From: Pezizomycotina sp. ARF18
Lineage: Eukaryota > Ascomycota
Reading direction: 5' to 3'
NCBI GenBank assembly: GCA_002224055.1
Contig: AZLU01000002.1
Coordinates: 548,827-612,826, forward strand
DNA length: 64,000 nucleotides
Shown here piece by piece: positions 21,515 to 34,986 of the stretch (the stretch's first letter is position 1; each line of letters begins with the position of its first letter). The position numbers and the translations under genes are program-made. Under the pieces are notes generated by a model. That model worked only from the letters and a program-made list of their open reading frames with translations, made no database searches and was not told the DNA's origin.

Positions 21515-24500
21515 GGCTTAAGGATTTAGGATTTCAGGAACGGGTTTTTTTTTTCGTTAGTCATAGGGATACGTTTATAGAGCTGCCGTATATGGTCGGT
21601 GAAGACGATGAAATTTTACCGAAGCTTGGTTTACGTCATGCCATGAATAATTATTGGCGGGTGAAATGAGACCAGATAATTTTTTGACTTTTCTTGATAC
21701 CAGAGAAAAACCAAGGAAGGACTAGTAGGTACAATTTCATTCAGACTTTTAACAGATTGATAGACATCTCGAGATTTTTATTTACCGTCCAAAGTTCTAC
21801 GCTTTTGTCCACGATGTCTCAAAAACAGAACCTTAACCGGTTCTCAAAGATCTCTCGGTTGGCCATGGGCAAGTTCATTTTGAAAATAGAAACAACTCGC
21901 GTGAAGATCCCACGAACCAGTTAAAAAAAAAAAATACTTAGGTCTACGAATGGCAAAACACTTGCCTTCCAATATATCCGCCAGTGCGGGGAAACCTCAA
22001 AAAAGGGGGCCTTTAGCCTTAGATTTTTTTTACCCCTCTCGCTCTTCGCCTCCAAACTTGTTCCCCCGCCGTCGCGTCGCTCAAACCCACCCCCCCCTTT
22101 TTTTTTTGTTGATTGCCTTCGGACGGACTTGTTGTTCAATTGTGTGATTGTGTGAATGTCGTGCAGCGGCCGCACTGAGAAAAATTGAAATAGAATAACA
22201 CAATGATGATCTCGAGGTTGACGATACTTCGGATCCGAAGAATAAATGATATCACCGATCAGGCTTTTCTTTCCTTCATGAGATACACAAGAAAACCCCT
22301 CACTTACGCGAGGCATGTGGTCATTGATATAAAAAAAAAAAAAAAAAAAAAAAAAAATCGAGTGCTATCATGGTCCGGAATTGAGTATTTTTCTCGGGCT
22401 TCGGCACGCTTTTTCCCTTCCGAAAAAATTTCCATCTGCTTTAATTCGTACGAAAACGCCCAGAAAAAGATTTTCAGTACGGCTAAACGTAGCGAGCCCA
22501 TCCAAAAAATTCTTCAAGTCACGATATTATTCTCGTTACCCTTTACAGTAAAAAACAGTACCTCTCAAAGAGGGCTTGCTGCAGTGGAACTCAAGTACAG
22601 TTTCAGGCTGGCTGCAGCCAGGACAATTTTTTTTTATTTTAACCGCCCTACATAGCGCACGATCAGCTGCACTTGTTTTTCGCAGGAGCGCACATTAAAA
22701 TAAAAGGACGAAAACAACCTTGCATACACACTCGAATCGAGGACGCCACGGCAGCAAAATATAAGGTAAACAAAAGCAGTAAGAAAGTGGGTACTTCGCA
22801 AGGCGTGCGCCATCGTGCGTGTGAAAGGTACTTCTCATCGAATCTTACAGCCAATAAGGTACTCAATGCATAGTTGAACGGTTGCTATAGGGAGTGGTAT
22901 AATGAGTCGCTTATTGAGAAAACTCGGGGCGATGACTAAAGCCGATAGCAGCGAAAAGAGGGAAAAAAAAAAAGAAAAAAAGAACAGTCACTGGATAGCA
23001 AAACCGGAGAACAATAATACCGCGCCTGGGGGAATGACAGTACCCAGTCGTAAGGGTCCACGTACTATACTGATCACGAAGACTGGACAATGATTATTTT
23101 ATCGATAAAAAGGAGAAACTTCGTTTTATCCTTTTCTAGGAATTGGAAACGCGTGAAAGAAAAGGATGTGAATTGTGAAAGAAAAGTGTGACTCTTTTTT
23201 TTTTAAAAAAAAAAAAAAAAAAAAAAATTCTTCAAAAGGGGTCCCGAACCGCCAATCTTCTCGATTCGGCGGTGGGTGGTTCGAGATCCTTTTTGTAACC
23301 TAAGAATAGCCTGCGGTTAAGAAGTCTTGGGTGGTGTTCGTTTCGACAGAATCTCGTGAACGAAACAGTATCGTGTTTCGGGGGGTGTTACCCAGGGGGT
23401 CGCCGCTGCCGGCCTCTTTTTTTTTTTTTTTCTTGTCGTTGTGCCACCTATTTTTTTTTCTATATGTGTTTGTAATAAAGGGAGCAACGGATACATAACT
23501 CAGCACACACCAGCGAAATGCAATTTGTAAGTGTGTCCGTGGGTGTGTACCGGATTTCCCGTACCTGTGGTAGTCTGATCAGGAAAGAAAAAAAAAAACG
23601 CTTACGTCTGAGATTTCGTCGTTTTCCACGTTTTATCTTTTTTTTAAAGTGTGTAATGTAATTAATTGCGATTTTTGATTTAGTGCCTTTCCTTCGCTGA
23701 TATAAGATTTCGCATTGACCGTGCCGTGACGTGAACCACAGAGAATAAGAAAGAAATCCTAAATTTTTTTTTTTTTTAAAAAAAAAAGAGGAATAAGTAG
23801 CAGTCATTCGGCCCATTGGCACGGGCATGACGATAGTAAGGATCTGAAAATGTGCATTGTTGACTAACAATCAATTAGAATCCTTAAATCTTATAACCGA
23901 CCGCCTCATTAATCCTTTGAAGATTTTTGCTATTTCAAGGCATCTGTCTACGGTCGGGGATTTTAACAGTAAAAATGGCTTTTGGTAGAAAAAGATTTAA
24001 GACAAAAAGGATCAGTGACACCGTCGCTTGTTAAAAGAATTTTCTGGGCACAGAGGTTTTCTTTTCTCAAGGGCAGGAGCTGGTTTGTCCATGTCCTATT
24101 TCGTCGAAAATTCGAAACGCGACTGGACTTTTTGACTGGGCAGATCCCAGCCAACCAACCAAATTGCCCACCATCCATTAATAGCAATGCGACGAGAAGG
24201 TAGAAAGAATCCTTGGAGGTTTTTTTTTTTTTTTTTTTTTTTGGCCAGCGCTGAAAAAAGAGGGTCAAGAGCCCAAGAAAACCAAGGAAGGATTAGGATT
24301 CTTCGGTCGGGGAATAGTATGTGTCGTGAGCATATAAATGTTCGACTCTCGATTGGTTGGTGCATGCTTCTCATGGCCGTGGCTCTCTTCAGCCCTTCCT
24401 CTTTTTTTTATTTTTTATTTTTTTATCCCTCAAAGTCCTGTTCGTAGGCACTGGGGAAGGCGCTCTTCTTGTTTGGTGCTCTTTGTCTGATCGATCTGGG

Positions 24501-25690
24501 GAAAGGTCCCTTCCCTCAGATCAGCGTCAGATTGATAGTCTTTGTAGAAGTTCTTATACACGTATACTGTTTTCTTAAAATCCTTCACATTTGACTTGAT
24601 CACGAACTCTGTTATTGTCATTCTCTAGAATAACTTCAAATAAAACCGTCTCCCTTTTCTTAAACGGCGGTAAGCCCTTCCTATTTTTCGTACGATCGTG
24701 AACATTCTCGTGGGAGATACCAAGGATAGGAATAGAAAGTAACCTTGCTTGCCTTGTTTTTTTTTTGCTTTCTTTTCTTTTCCCTTCGTTTATTTTGTTT
24801 TTGCTTATTATTATATTTTTCTTTTTCCTGGTGCTAAATACCACTCGATCGGTCTTATCGGATAATACGGATTCCCACAAAGCCGTCAACCACAATTCCC
24901 ATTTCTTACTTACTTAGTATTGTATCTTTGCGTTTTCCACCGAAAAGTTACTCCTCTACCTCCCGCCCTTGGAAAAATTCCCCCCTCCAGCCCTCTTAAT
25001 ACTAATTCCCTCCCACCACCCACCTTTTCTACTCTGCTCCTCCTCCTCCTCCTCCGTTACTCTCACCACTCTCACATAACAACCACTTCACCTTGCATTG
25101 GAAATACTACTTTTATCTCTTCATTGTACACCCATCCATCTCCGGAACTAAGAACCCGGCCGTAGCAGTTTTTCAGATTACCACCTCTTTTATATTTTCA
25201 TTTATTATTCAGCCTAATCATACAACCACCTCTCTTTTTACATAATACAAACTCTGCATCGCTCTCTTTTCTTTGTCTCACTCACTAATCTATCCTGGTT
25301 TGTTGGTTGGTTCAAGCTAGTAGTAGTATATATCTCACGCCCTCACCACACCACTCTCTTTGACAATCCCTTTTCCAAAGAAAAAATTATCTTGTTCGAT
25401 ATAGTTCAACCTGGCAGCCTCAACGTCCATCGACATCATCGCCATCCCCCCATCACCGGCATCACCACCACGCACACCGACAGGCTCACCGCTACTACGA
25501 CGTCGACAGCAAGATCACCTTCGCTCAAGTGGACCGACGACCTCAACGGCGACGCAGGATCGACGTACTCTCGCCGTACAACCCTCGCAAATCGTTCGGC
25601 GCAACTGGAGTAGCCGTCGTCGTAACAACAGCTGGAGCAGCAGAGGGAGGGAGCAGCAGCAGAGGACGAGATATTAAAGGGAAAGGAAAG
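21515..25690. other. Long homopolymer-rich spacer before the second APH gene
   Basis: No gene recognised. It contains poly(A) of 27 at 22331-22357, an A-run near 23203-23227, T-runs near 23417-23431 and 24220-24241, and CT-rich sequence at 24900-25400 that resembles a promoter and leader for the rightward gene at 25705. A short His/Thr-rich open stretch at 25392-25613 could be leader sequence or an extra N-terminal exon; I cannot decide. Confidence 0.4.
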
Positions 25691-25704
25691 CGAGGCCGAG
25701 GAAC

Positions 25705-27571
25705 ATGAGTAGTTCGAGCTCGACTGCTAGCGGAGGGAGTAGGAGCGCGAGCGTTGCGTATGGCAGGAGGGCTCAGAGTGAAGAGCAGGATAGGCGGTTA
25801 GATGACCTCGAGGGGAAAGTTAACAAGGAGGCGCTGTTGGAGGAGGCCAGCGGGTTGAGGGGTGGAATTAAGGCGAGCGTTGGGAGGAGGGTAGTTGGTG
25901 GTATGTTATTATTCTGCTTTTTTTTATTGGTGGTGATGGGACTTTTATTGATGCTGACGGCTTTTTTTTTTTTTTTTTTTTTTAGGATTCAACCTCCTCC
26001 TCGAAATCAACTTCGAAGACGAAAAGACGTGGTACATGCGGATACCGAAACCCTGGCGGTCGTCGCATCCGGAGAAGCCCTGCATGGGGAAGTTTCCGCC
26101 CTACAGGTATCTCAAAAAGCACACGAAGATTCCCGTTCCGAAGTATACACCTACAGGTTCGCTTCGGACGAAGATAACAAGATCGGCGTATCGTACATGC
26201 TCGTCGAAAAATGCCCGGAAAACCGACGCCGCAGCTGAACGACGACGACGAGAGCCATATCAAGGCGCGGCGGTTCCACGAGCAGCTGTCGAATATTCTG
26301 ATGGAACTAGGTTCGTACCTGAAACATCCTAAGAAAAAAGAAAAATCTTGAACAAAGAAAAAAATTAAAATGAACACGAAAAAGAAAAAGTCAATTCCGA
26401 TTTGAACATCTTTTATATACTAATCGAGTTGTTCCGTGATTTTTATTTTAGCTTTCCGTAAAGTTCGACAAGATCGGTCTCCTTCAGGAATCCCGAACGA
26501 CACCCGGAGAATTCGAAATCGGACCGCTGTACGATTTTTACACGACGTACCTATCCCACGCGGTAAGACAGAGTTTAACCGGGGGCCGTATGCTACGATG
26601 TCGGAGTACTTTAATGCGGTGGCGGATCTGAACCATAAAGCGACGAAGTTTAATTACAGGCCGAGCTCCTCGTCTTCGACGCCCTTAGATGAAGAACTCG
26701 CGCGGTTACACTAATAAAGAAGATGATCCCAACCTTTGCCGATAGCAGCGAGTACAATGCCGGTCCGTCGTCATGCAGGATTGGGACCTGACGTCGCAGA
26801 ACATCCTCGTCGACGACGAGTGCAATATTACTGCGATATTAGACGTTAACGGAGTCATCGGTCCCGTTCCGAACCTCGGACGGTATCCGGATCTGATATA
26901 CGAGACGACCATGTCCGGCCCATCTTCGACCAGAAGCTCTTCCGCGAGATTTTCGAATCGACGGACGCGCCGGAACACCTCGTCGGCGCATCCGCGCTCG
27001 CGGATAAGACGTCCGAAAAAATTTAATGAAGACGGCGCATAAAGTCTGGATGTTCGAGCACACGCTGATGTACCCCGCGCACAAGAACCTAAACCTCTAC
27101 GGAAAAGGCGGCCTGTACGAATTCGTCTTCGGCGACGAACAGTTCTCCGAAATCGACGCTTTCGATAAGATCGGAAAAAACAGATAAAGAGTTCCAACTT
27201 ACCGTCCCGCGATCGCGATCTAATTCGCGGGCTACGTTCGATTCTACGGGTAGGGGGAAGGCTAATAGCATCGCTATGGCGATGTACTCTTGGGAAGAAA
27301 AGCGCGCTGCTTCGTCGACGCACGATAATAATTCTTCGTCGAGGAGCGTGGGCGGCGAGAGCGGCGCGAAAGTGAAGAGACCGATGAGTCTGAGGGATAG
27401 CATACGGAATAATCCGATTGCGTTGAAGAGGAGGGAGAAGCGGAGATTAAGGAGTATGTTAGGGAGCACAGGCATTTACCGCCCGGTGTTACTCCCGAGC
27501 CGCTGGAGAAGAGGTTAAACGGGCCAGAGAAGATGTTCACCATGGCGTGGAAGTTTTTGACGTGTCGGTGA
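25705..27571 (+). CDS. APH-family phosphotransferase-like protein 2
   Basis: Fungal APH-fold kinase-like protein of unknown substrate. The start at 25705 is followed by a Ser-rich leader, RRLDDLEGKVNKEALLEEAS and RRVVGG. An intron (about 25900-25984) ends in a run of more than twenty T before AG. Then FNLLLEINFEDEKTWYMRIP (nucleotide-binding N-lobe), YLKKHTKIPVPK, ISYM-type hinge GVSYMLVEK with PGKPTPQLND, a second intron near 26310-26450, VKFDKIGLLQ, FEIGPLYDFYTTYL and NRGPYATMSEYF. The catalytic loop reads QDWDLTSQNILVDDECNITA with ILDVNGVIGPVPNLGRYPDL, so the catalytic Asp (WDL) and the metal Asp (LD) are kept, unlike the APH domain behind NLR 2. The Lys/Arg-rich C-terminus ends near 27571 (EKMFTMAWKFL). 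Several frame slips, mainly 26700-27200. Confidence 0.75.
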
Positions 27572-28101
27572 ACCTTTTCTCTGTGGTGTTTTTTTATAAC
27601 TGTTTCTTTTGTATAGGTGTTATGTTTTTGTATCATTATCTGTTAAAAGCGATGGAGTTCTTCTTTGTTTTGGGATTTTTATACGGATTAGCGTTTTTTC
27701 ACTCATTGAAAGGTTTCTCTTTTCCTTTTGTTTCAAAGATTACACCATTTTGCTGTGCATACACATCTACCTCTCTTTTGTTTCTACTACATGGCAGGAC
27801 TATTCATCAACGGCGGAGGAAAGCAATTCATATTTAGGAATTTTTTTTTTCCATTTCTTGCAAATAGGCTATTTTCTTTCTATCTCATCGCGATTATATG
27901 GCTATATTTTCAAAACCTTTTACTTGCATTTAGTTTTTTATAAGTTTATACTTTAGGTAATTTCTTTGCGTAAATTCTCAATAATAATAGGTCCTACAGC
28001 TACATTGAAACCCCTTGTGACGGTCCCCAGACTACATTGAATACCCCTGCCCTAAGTATGCCTTTTCTTTTCTTTTCTTTCTTTTCTTTTCTTTTCTTTT
28101 C

Positions 28102-28132
<31 letters not shown>

Positions 28133-29329
28133 TTTTTGTAGTTCACCAAAGCGTTTTTTTACTACAGTGCTATATGCAAAAGTATTCACCTACGGAAAAA
28201 ATATAAACCATTGGAGAATCGTTGTACCATTTCAGTTCAATATTCACACTCAGTTTTATTCTTGAATACTGTCTAGTAGCTAAAAGCCGGTCTAAGACAC
28301 GGCAATAATCAATTCATAACTTCTGGCAAGTAAAGTCATATTTTTTTTTTTTTTTTTTAGAATAGATTAATTAAATTTTTCACACTACTTTCGAAAAGCA
28401 ACAATTGCAATATTGAAAAGCCGTGCAGATACCGGCAAAACGAAACTTTGAAAAAAATCCACTGAATAGAAAGTAAATACGGCAATTTGATTCAAAAGAC
28501 TTTTTTTTTTTGGCGTAGGGTAATACGAACAAACGAGAATGTGTAACAGTACATTTGCACGTGGAATTAAAGTGAAAAAAAGCGAGTAAAGTGTTAAAAG
28601 TGGTGAGACTCGAGACCTGGTAAGAGATATTTTCATGGGTTTTTTCGCTTACAGGGCGGTGTAACGTTCGCACCTCTCGTTTTTTTTTTTTTTTTTTTTT
28701 TTCGTTTCCAAATTTAGCCTGTCATACAAGGCTTGGTACTGTTTCCTACGGCGCTAGTGGATTTTAGGGCTTAGCGTGAGATTAGGCCGATAATGCAGTC
28801 GAGTATGACTTACTTACCTTTTTTTTTTTTCCGGCGGCGGGGACCGTGATGTTGGATTGGGGTGGCACTTTGGTTTTTTTGGAGGGGTGGAGTAGATTTT
28901 CTTTTGGCGGATGCGATGTTTTATTACGATGAAAGATATCGTGAGTGGTGAGGGAGAGGAAGTTGGGGTCCGGAAACAGAATATTTTGGAGTAAATAGAG
29001 AGGTATTAGCGGTGATGGGACGTCGTGAAAGATGTGTACACCGTGTGTATTAAGGAATTCTGGTGGGAGTATACCATGGTGTCCGGAGTATATTCGGGGC
29101 GTTAAAAGGTAAAAAGCAGAAATATCTACGTATATTATAGGGAAGTATTCAAGTTATTGTTACCCTTATGTAGGATATATTTGAGATTCCTGGTATTAAC
29201 TTGTATCGACTGTCTATATTTAAAGTGTAAAAGTTCAGTACGCCTACAAGTAAAAAAATACCCCAGTTTATAATATACACAGAGATATAATACACATGCC
29301 GGTCCTCTAAATCGACTTTTTCGGTGCTG
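27572..29329. other. Spacer with microsatellite and T-runs
   Basis: 3' region of the APH gene followed by AT-rich DNA. Holds the TTTTC repeat listed separately and T-runs near 28340-28358 and 28680-28702. No gene recognised. Confidence 0.4.
28062..28137. repeat. TTTTC/TTTC microsatellite merging into poly(T)
   Basis: About eleven units of TTTTC and TTTC followed by a run of about 24 T. Simple-sequence repeat in a spacer. Confidence 0.9.
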
Positions 29330-29500
29330 TTGCAGCTAATATCTTGATTGTCCAACTATCTTAGTAAAAGTAGAAGAAGAATTATCTGCGACCTCAATAA
29401 TATAATAGATGCACATCATGCATATACACACCTTCCAAATAGGTGTCTCTTCCTCTCTTCAACCGGATTGTGGGAACTTAGGAATTTCCAGATCTCTCCC
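29330..29500. repeat. Dispersed ~160-bp repeat, copy B
   Basis: Begins TTGCAGCTAATATCTTGATT, holds GTAGAAGAAGAATTATCTGC, a TCTCTTCC block and ends GGGAACTTAGGAATTTCCAG. These blocks follow the order seen in copies A and C. It is the most diverged copy. It ends about 100 bp before the SRPK-like gene. Confidence 0.5.
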
Positions 29501-29595
29501 CATGATCTATAGCCTGGAGCTAGAAACCTTTCATAACTTCAGGGAGAACGCATCCGCACAAATTTATCCCCTCGGTATCCCTTTTATCTCCCAGG

Positions 29596-31380
29596 ATGGA
29601 AACCGGGTCGAGTTCCCTGCCTGATAAGGCAAAATCGCAGGACGCATCGTCCTACAATCCGTACTACACTAGAAACCAAGGCAAACCGTTGGACCAACGC
29701 AAGTTTGAAGTACCAGCAAATGAGACCGCCGAAACGGTCGAATGGTACCGCCCCGGCGGGTTACACCTGTGCACGTAGTGACCGCTTCGGCACTAACGGA
29801 AGATATACGGTTATCGGCAAGCTCGGCTCCGGCGTTTGCTCCGGCGTTTGCGCCGTAAATGACAATCACGAAAGCGACGTCGTTCGAGCATTGAAAATAT
29901 TGACCGCAGACGTCTCGAGGAAGACGCATGGGGTAGACGTATTTCTGTATTTACGGGACTGCGCGAATAAAGAAGACGGGAAGAAGAAGCGCGGAGTAAG
30001 AACGTTTTATTACCGCTGGGCCGGGCGCGTTCGAGCATCGCGGTCCTAACGGCGTACATAAGTGTGTTGTTATGGAACTGATCACTGTAGCGTCGCTTCG
30101 CTGCGCATGGAACCAGCGTTAGTGCAGCGGGTAGCAGACAAAACACTACGCGGTCTTGCGTTCTTGAAGGGTTGTGGTGTCGTTCATGGAGTACGTTATT
30201 ATTGATTTTTATTCTCTTTCGATAACTCTGCCTGCGCTCCCTTGAGTTCTCTGCCTCTTCCTTTCTTTATCGAGGCTCGCTCTTCAAACGTAGACGTCAA
30301 CGAAGACAATGTTTTCTACATTACCAAGGGCGAAACTCCAGGTCCTACAGTGCCGTACGCGCAGCAGCGAAGAGTGAAACTAGAACTATACTCACCAACG
30401 AGAAAGCCATGGCCGAGAACCGAAGAAGAAAATCTCGGTCCTCATGTGCCGCGTTACATCGTCTACCATAATATGCGTCACAGCAGCACAAAGCCCCAGG
30501 TGACGTAGAAATAGAAGGCGAGACGACGCGGACTATAATGAGCGTCTTATACAAGAGGTGACGTATCGGTCGACGATACACCTCGCTCGATTGACTGCTC
30601 TGATGAGTATCCGGATCCATATGACAAGGATGCAGTGCCGGATATTAAGAAGCTACGGATTAAGCTCGGGGATTAGCTTCGTGTGAGTATCTTAGCTTGC
30701 TTTATTTATATGTTACAAATGCAGATGACGACTCAATGCTGGATGTTAACTATTAGAATATAGCGTTTTTTTCTTTAGCTCTGGGCGGTTTCCAGAGGAG
30801 CTTGTCAATTTACCCCTGGTTAAATGCAGGGCTCCCGAAGTTCTCCTGTACCTGTATCAAAGATCTCGTTTGTGGACTGGAATTGATCTTTGGTCTCTGG
30901 CTTGTAATGTGACGTGCCCACTGGCTCCTTATTAATGTCTCGGCATTGAACTAATCAAAGTTCAAAACAGTAGATTTCCCAACGGATAACCGAAGAAGAC
31001 TTTTTGCCAAGTTATGACATGAACTTGATAACTGAGCAGGAACTGTTTTACAGCGTCCCCAAAGAACTCGAAGCCCGACTCGGTACCCGCGTGGGTCGAT
31101 GGAAAGATCTCATAGCCCGGTTAAAAAAGAAGGCGAAATTAAAGATTCAGGAGATGGCGGAATGGATATCGACGACGAAGAGGACAGCTTAAACCTCGAG
31201 ACAGCTGTTTTATATCAAGGTTTGATGAACCCCAGAACGGAACACCCTGACTGAGAAGCAAGCAAGTGCTCTGGCAAAGATGCTAAAGAAAATGCTGGCT
31301 ATTGGCGAGCAAGAGCGACCAAGTTTCAGCAGGGTTAGACGACTGAACCGGAAATGGTGGAATCGTTGCAGTACTAACGA
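29596..31380 (+). CDS. SRPK-like serine/arginine protein kinase
   Basis: Ser/Thr kinase resembling the SRPK group, which has expanded in accessory regions of many filamentous fungi. The start at 29596 gives METGSSSLPDKAK. Then GGL, GDRFG-like lead-in and the P-loop YTVIGKLGSGVCSGVCAV with the lysine in VRALKILTADVS, hinge CVVMELITVAS, and LAFLKGCGVVHG, where an intron splits the catalytic HGD segment (about 30189-30270). Next SSNVDVNEDNVFYITKGE, IKKLRIKLGDLAS (the DFG position reads DLA; SRPKs often have DLG), an intron near 30683-30780, FPEELVNLPLVKCRAPEVLL (APE motif), TGIDLWSLAC, a third intron, PSYDMNLITEQELFYSVPKE, and LTEKQASALAKMLKKMLAIG at the end. Four or more frame slips. No SRPK-type long spacer is seen. 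Confidence 0.78.
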
Positions 31381-31831
31381 TACAGTGGTTATATCGGTGT
31401 CTGTTGAGTTGAAAGTTACTCCTTAATGCCTGATGGAGGGAGAATGGTGTCCCTTATGTGCATGGCGCTCCAACAGGGATTAAATATATATCAGAGGCAT
31501 AACTCTTAATTTAGGCGTTAGACTAATGTTTATGGGTTACTCAATTTAAATGTTGACCCTAAGCAATTCCTATTACTCTTAATTGATTTTGTGATACTCA
31601 AAGGTTCTGGTAGAAGAGGAAGAAAAAGTATCTCGAATGATATCTCCAAGGTATAAGCGCTAAAAATATGTAGTAATCCGAATTGTATAGAAAACACAAC
31701 AACAACCCTTCACCAGATCTCTCTCGTTTACATCCCACCCATCAGATCGTCCCCAACCCACCGACGTCCAACCCAGCCCCGGTGAGATCACTAATATCGA
31801 CCCCCAGCACACCACCATCCCGTCATCCACA
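31381..31831. other. Convergent spacer between kinase and Med5
   Basis: 3' regions of two convergent genes. AT-rich up to about 31690, then C-rich sequence that may be the Med5 3' end. No other feature seen. Confidence 0.4.
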
Positions 31832-34800
31832 TCACCAACCAATACACCCCCGCATCCCCACCATCACCTTCAACCACAACACCCCAACGCCCGAAAACTT
31901 CCCCGCGCTCCGCCGACGCCCATCTGCATCTCCACCCTCCTCGCAAGCCTCATTATAATCTCCCCCCCCCGGATCCTCCATCGTCATCTTCGCATCCTCC
32001 TCCAGATTCCTCAGCGCGTCCGCCAGCGTCATCCTCCCACCCGTCTCGCTCGCGTTCGATGGCGGCAATTTCTGCCCGTCGCGACTTCGTGAACGCGTAC
32101 GTTAAAATCTTCAACCGTAGGCGCGCATATCATAGCGCTGACGACGTCGAGCGTTAAATCGCCGGGTGGTATGGCGGCGGATGCGTCGGTGGTCTGGTAC
32201 GCCGCGACCAACTCGTCAACGAGCGCTTTAACCACGACACGCGCACCGAGAACGCGCCACGCCGTCAGTAAGAGGCGGTGCGTGTAGCTCGCGGCGTCAT
32301 GTTGATGTCCGGCGTCGCGGCCCACATTACAAGACTCCCCACGGCGGTTTTGAGCGCGGCCACAAAGCCACCGCCGGCGTTGGCGCCCTTCCAGCTGTCG
32401 ATCTCGGAGGTAGAAGCGTTGCCGATGCGCTTGTACGATAAATGTTGGGAGATTTCCTGGATGATTTGTTCCGCCAGGTGGTTGTCGCCAGCGCCGCGGA
32501 GCCGCGTACGAGGTCGCGGAGGACGCGGTCGAGGTTGCGGGCGCACATCGCGATGATGGTACGGTGGTTTCGGCGATGTCCGGTGTAAGCGAGCCGGCGG
32601 GAATATGAGCGCGTGCAAGATCTTCAGCGGCGATTGGACGTCCGCGTGGGTTTGCCAGAGGTAGTTCGTGAGCCAGGTTATCGCTCCAACCTGGGAGGCT
32701 ATTAAAAAGGGCAGTTGCAGATCTTAAAAAGGCAAACGAGTTAGCTTTGAACATAATACTAGTAAGTTGTTTGGGGATGGGTCTCGCATACATTCCAGCT
32801 CTCCCTTCAACGTATCCATATCTATAATATTCCGATCGCACGCTTCCACGCTCTGCGCGAATATAGCAGGCACGAGCATGAAAAAGTCCTGCGGCCTGCA
32901 GCTCTGCAGCAGCTCATCTCCGACACCGTCGCCTCCATAAAGCGCGCTGATCCACCCTCCGAGCATTTCGTTCGTTCTAGAATCCCTATCTTCGACGAAG
33001 GGATCTTTTGCACCCTTGGTGAGGATTGTGGGATGAATCGCTCATGTGGGATGTTGCCGAGATCTTGCAGGTTGAGGTCGTACCGGAAGCATATGGCGAG
33101 GACGAGGAGGAGGATATAGCCAAATTCTTCGTAGACAGGTTGATATTCACCTAAGGCGACAGATATGAGCTTCGTACAAAGTTCTAAGAGGAGTGTGTTG
33201 CAAACCTTGATCCTCTTCGTATCTCCATGTATCTAGTAGCTCGCAAAGTGGTTCAAGTACGTAAGATGGCTTGACATAGAGCATGAGGAGGTCCAATAGC
33301 TCGGGCTCCTTGTTAGTGCATTGCATATATTCCGTAAGGACATCGTTTCCTTTTGATATGACATATGCCGTATGACCTATCATTGCGTCAGTCCACGAAC
33401 GAAGCACGTTCTCCCATTCGGATGCTCACCTCAACAATAGCTCCGACCACGGCTCCGGAATTACCGTCCATCTCCTCCATCTCCGTCAGCAGCCTCTCTA
33501 TCCTCTCGGGATCCTGCAGACACTCATTAAGTAAGTCTGCCTGAGTGTACTTCTTGGGTGCCATCGTCTGTAGCGGAACATCGCCCAGGATCTCTTGTAT
33601 AGACCCTTCCTCAATAACACCGTGCAGCGCACACGCAAAGAGGAACTCCTGTTTCACGTCTGCCGAAACTCCATCATACCAACCGCCGAGCTGCCCATCG
33701 ACGGATCTAGCGACAATATTCCTGAATCCGACTTTAAAAGCGCTTGCGCCAGTATGAACTGCGTCGTTATCGTGGGTAGATGAAACTTGCCAGCATCGGG
33801 GGTACTTTATTAACGAAGAAGTGCCGTATTATGGACATCATGGACTTGGACTCTGAGCGGCTGATCGCGTTGGAGAGGCAGTCCAGTATGGCGACGACGA
33901 AGTCCATCATCATCGTCTGCAGGTCGTCCTTGTAGCGGTTGTGGAGGTAATTCAGAATGTATTCGTCGTCGACCAACGGGCGGCCGACGAAGAGCGCGTT
34001 GAAGAATATGTATAAACCTGCCCGGCTTAACTGGCCACCCGCCATTGCCATGCCGCCGGAGCCTTGAACGCGAACGTCTCCATAGCGTCGAGACCGACAT
34101 TGAGCTCCTGCATCATCCCGTCAACCGTTCTGTGGCCCATTTCGTCGCTCGGCGTTGGCCGTTTCAACGCATCCAACCGGCTCGATAGCTGCGCGTTCGT
34201 AGCGCGAAAAACGTTCGAAAACATCGGTAAGTTCGTATCGAACAGCAGGCGCTTATCCTTCCCCATACCCGTCTTCATCCACCGCCGATCTCGTGGTTCT
34301 CAGCTATCGCCGCGACGAGCTCGCCTATGGCGTCCTTCTTCTGCCTCATCATCGTGCCACCGCCGAGCTCCAGACCTTCCAGCATGGTTTCGTTCAGCAT
34401 ACCTCCGAGACCGTCGCCGTCGCCCGCTGCTATGACGGCGTCCATCCACCGGCCGAGGACGTTCATGAGCCTGTTAGCCTCTTCCACCGTCGACGATCCA
34501 CTTTTCAGCGTGGGTATTAGCGTCGCGAGGGATACTAGTATTGCGGCTTCTACCGGTTCTCTCGAGTGTGACGATCCGCCGCTGCCGTCTTCGGCGCTAG
34601 CATCGTTCTGTTGCCCCTGCTGTGACCGAAGGACGGCATCCAGAACATCGGCTAGCGAGGTGGTGTTCGTGGAGATGAGGGATTGTATATAGCGTAGGTA
34701 GCGGGGGTCGACGGAGAGCTCGGAGGTAGGGTAGGTTTCGGGGGATATGACGATGGACGCGATTTCGAAGGAGGAGACGGAGACTTTCGTGGAGAGCTGG

Positions 34801-34986
34801 CGCGCGAATTTTTCGAACTGAACTTGAATCCAACTCGTTAGCAGAAGAGACAAAACCTCCAGCAGGGAAGACCAGATTTGGTAAGTATTTAAAGTTTGCC
34901 TTTTCGACCTCCAACCGTGATTCTATGCTCTTCTTGATAAACTTCTTCCAGGCATCCCCTGGGGTGCCTTCTTTTATCGTAACCAT
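31832..34986 (-). CDS. med5: Mediator complex subunit 5 (Med5/Nut1)
   Basis: Subunit of the Mediator tail module linking activators to RNA polymerase II. The start at 34986 reads [20 protein letters not shown], then IESRLEVEK. An intron follows (acceptor AAGTTCAG near 34818) and joins to [16 protein letters not shown] and [20 protein letters not shown]. Further blocks: [103 protein letters not shown]-like [56 protein letters not shown] and the C-terminal [20 protein letters not shown] with [20 protein letters not shown]. Length (roughly 1,000 residues) and order fit the family. The last 60 residues are uncertain. About ten frame slips although Mediator genes should be functional. Confidence 0.87.

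Noticed and set aside
22203-22655. Rightward open stretch of 150 codons
   Set aside because: Runs through 27 consecutive A and has no protein-like composition.
23231-23300. tRNA-like B box (GGTTCGAGATCC)
   Set aside because: The flanking bases do not form a T stem, acceptor stem or anticodon arm; part of an inverted GC-rich patch only.
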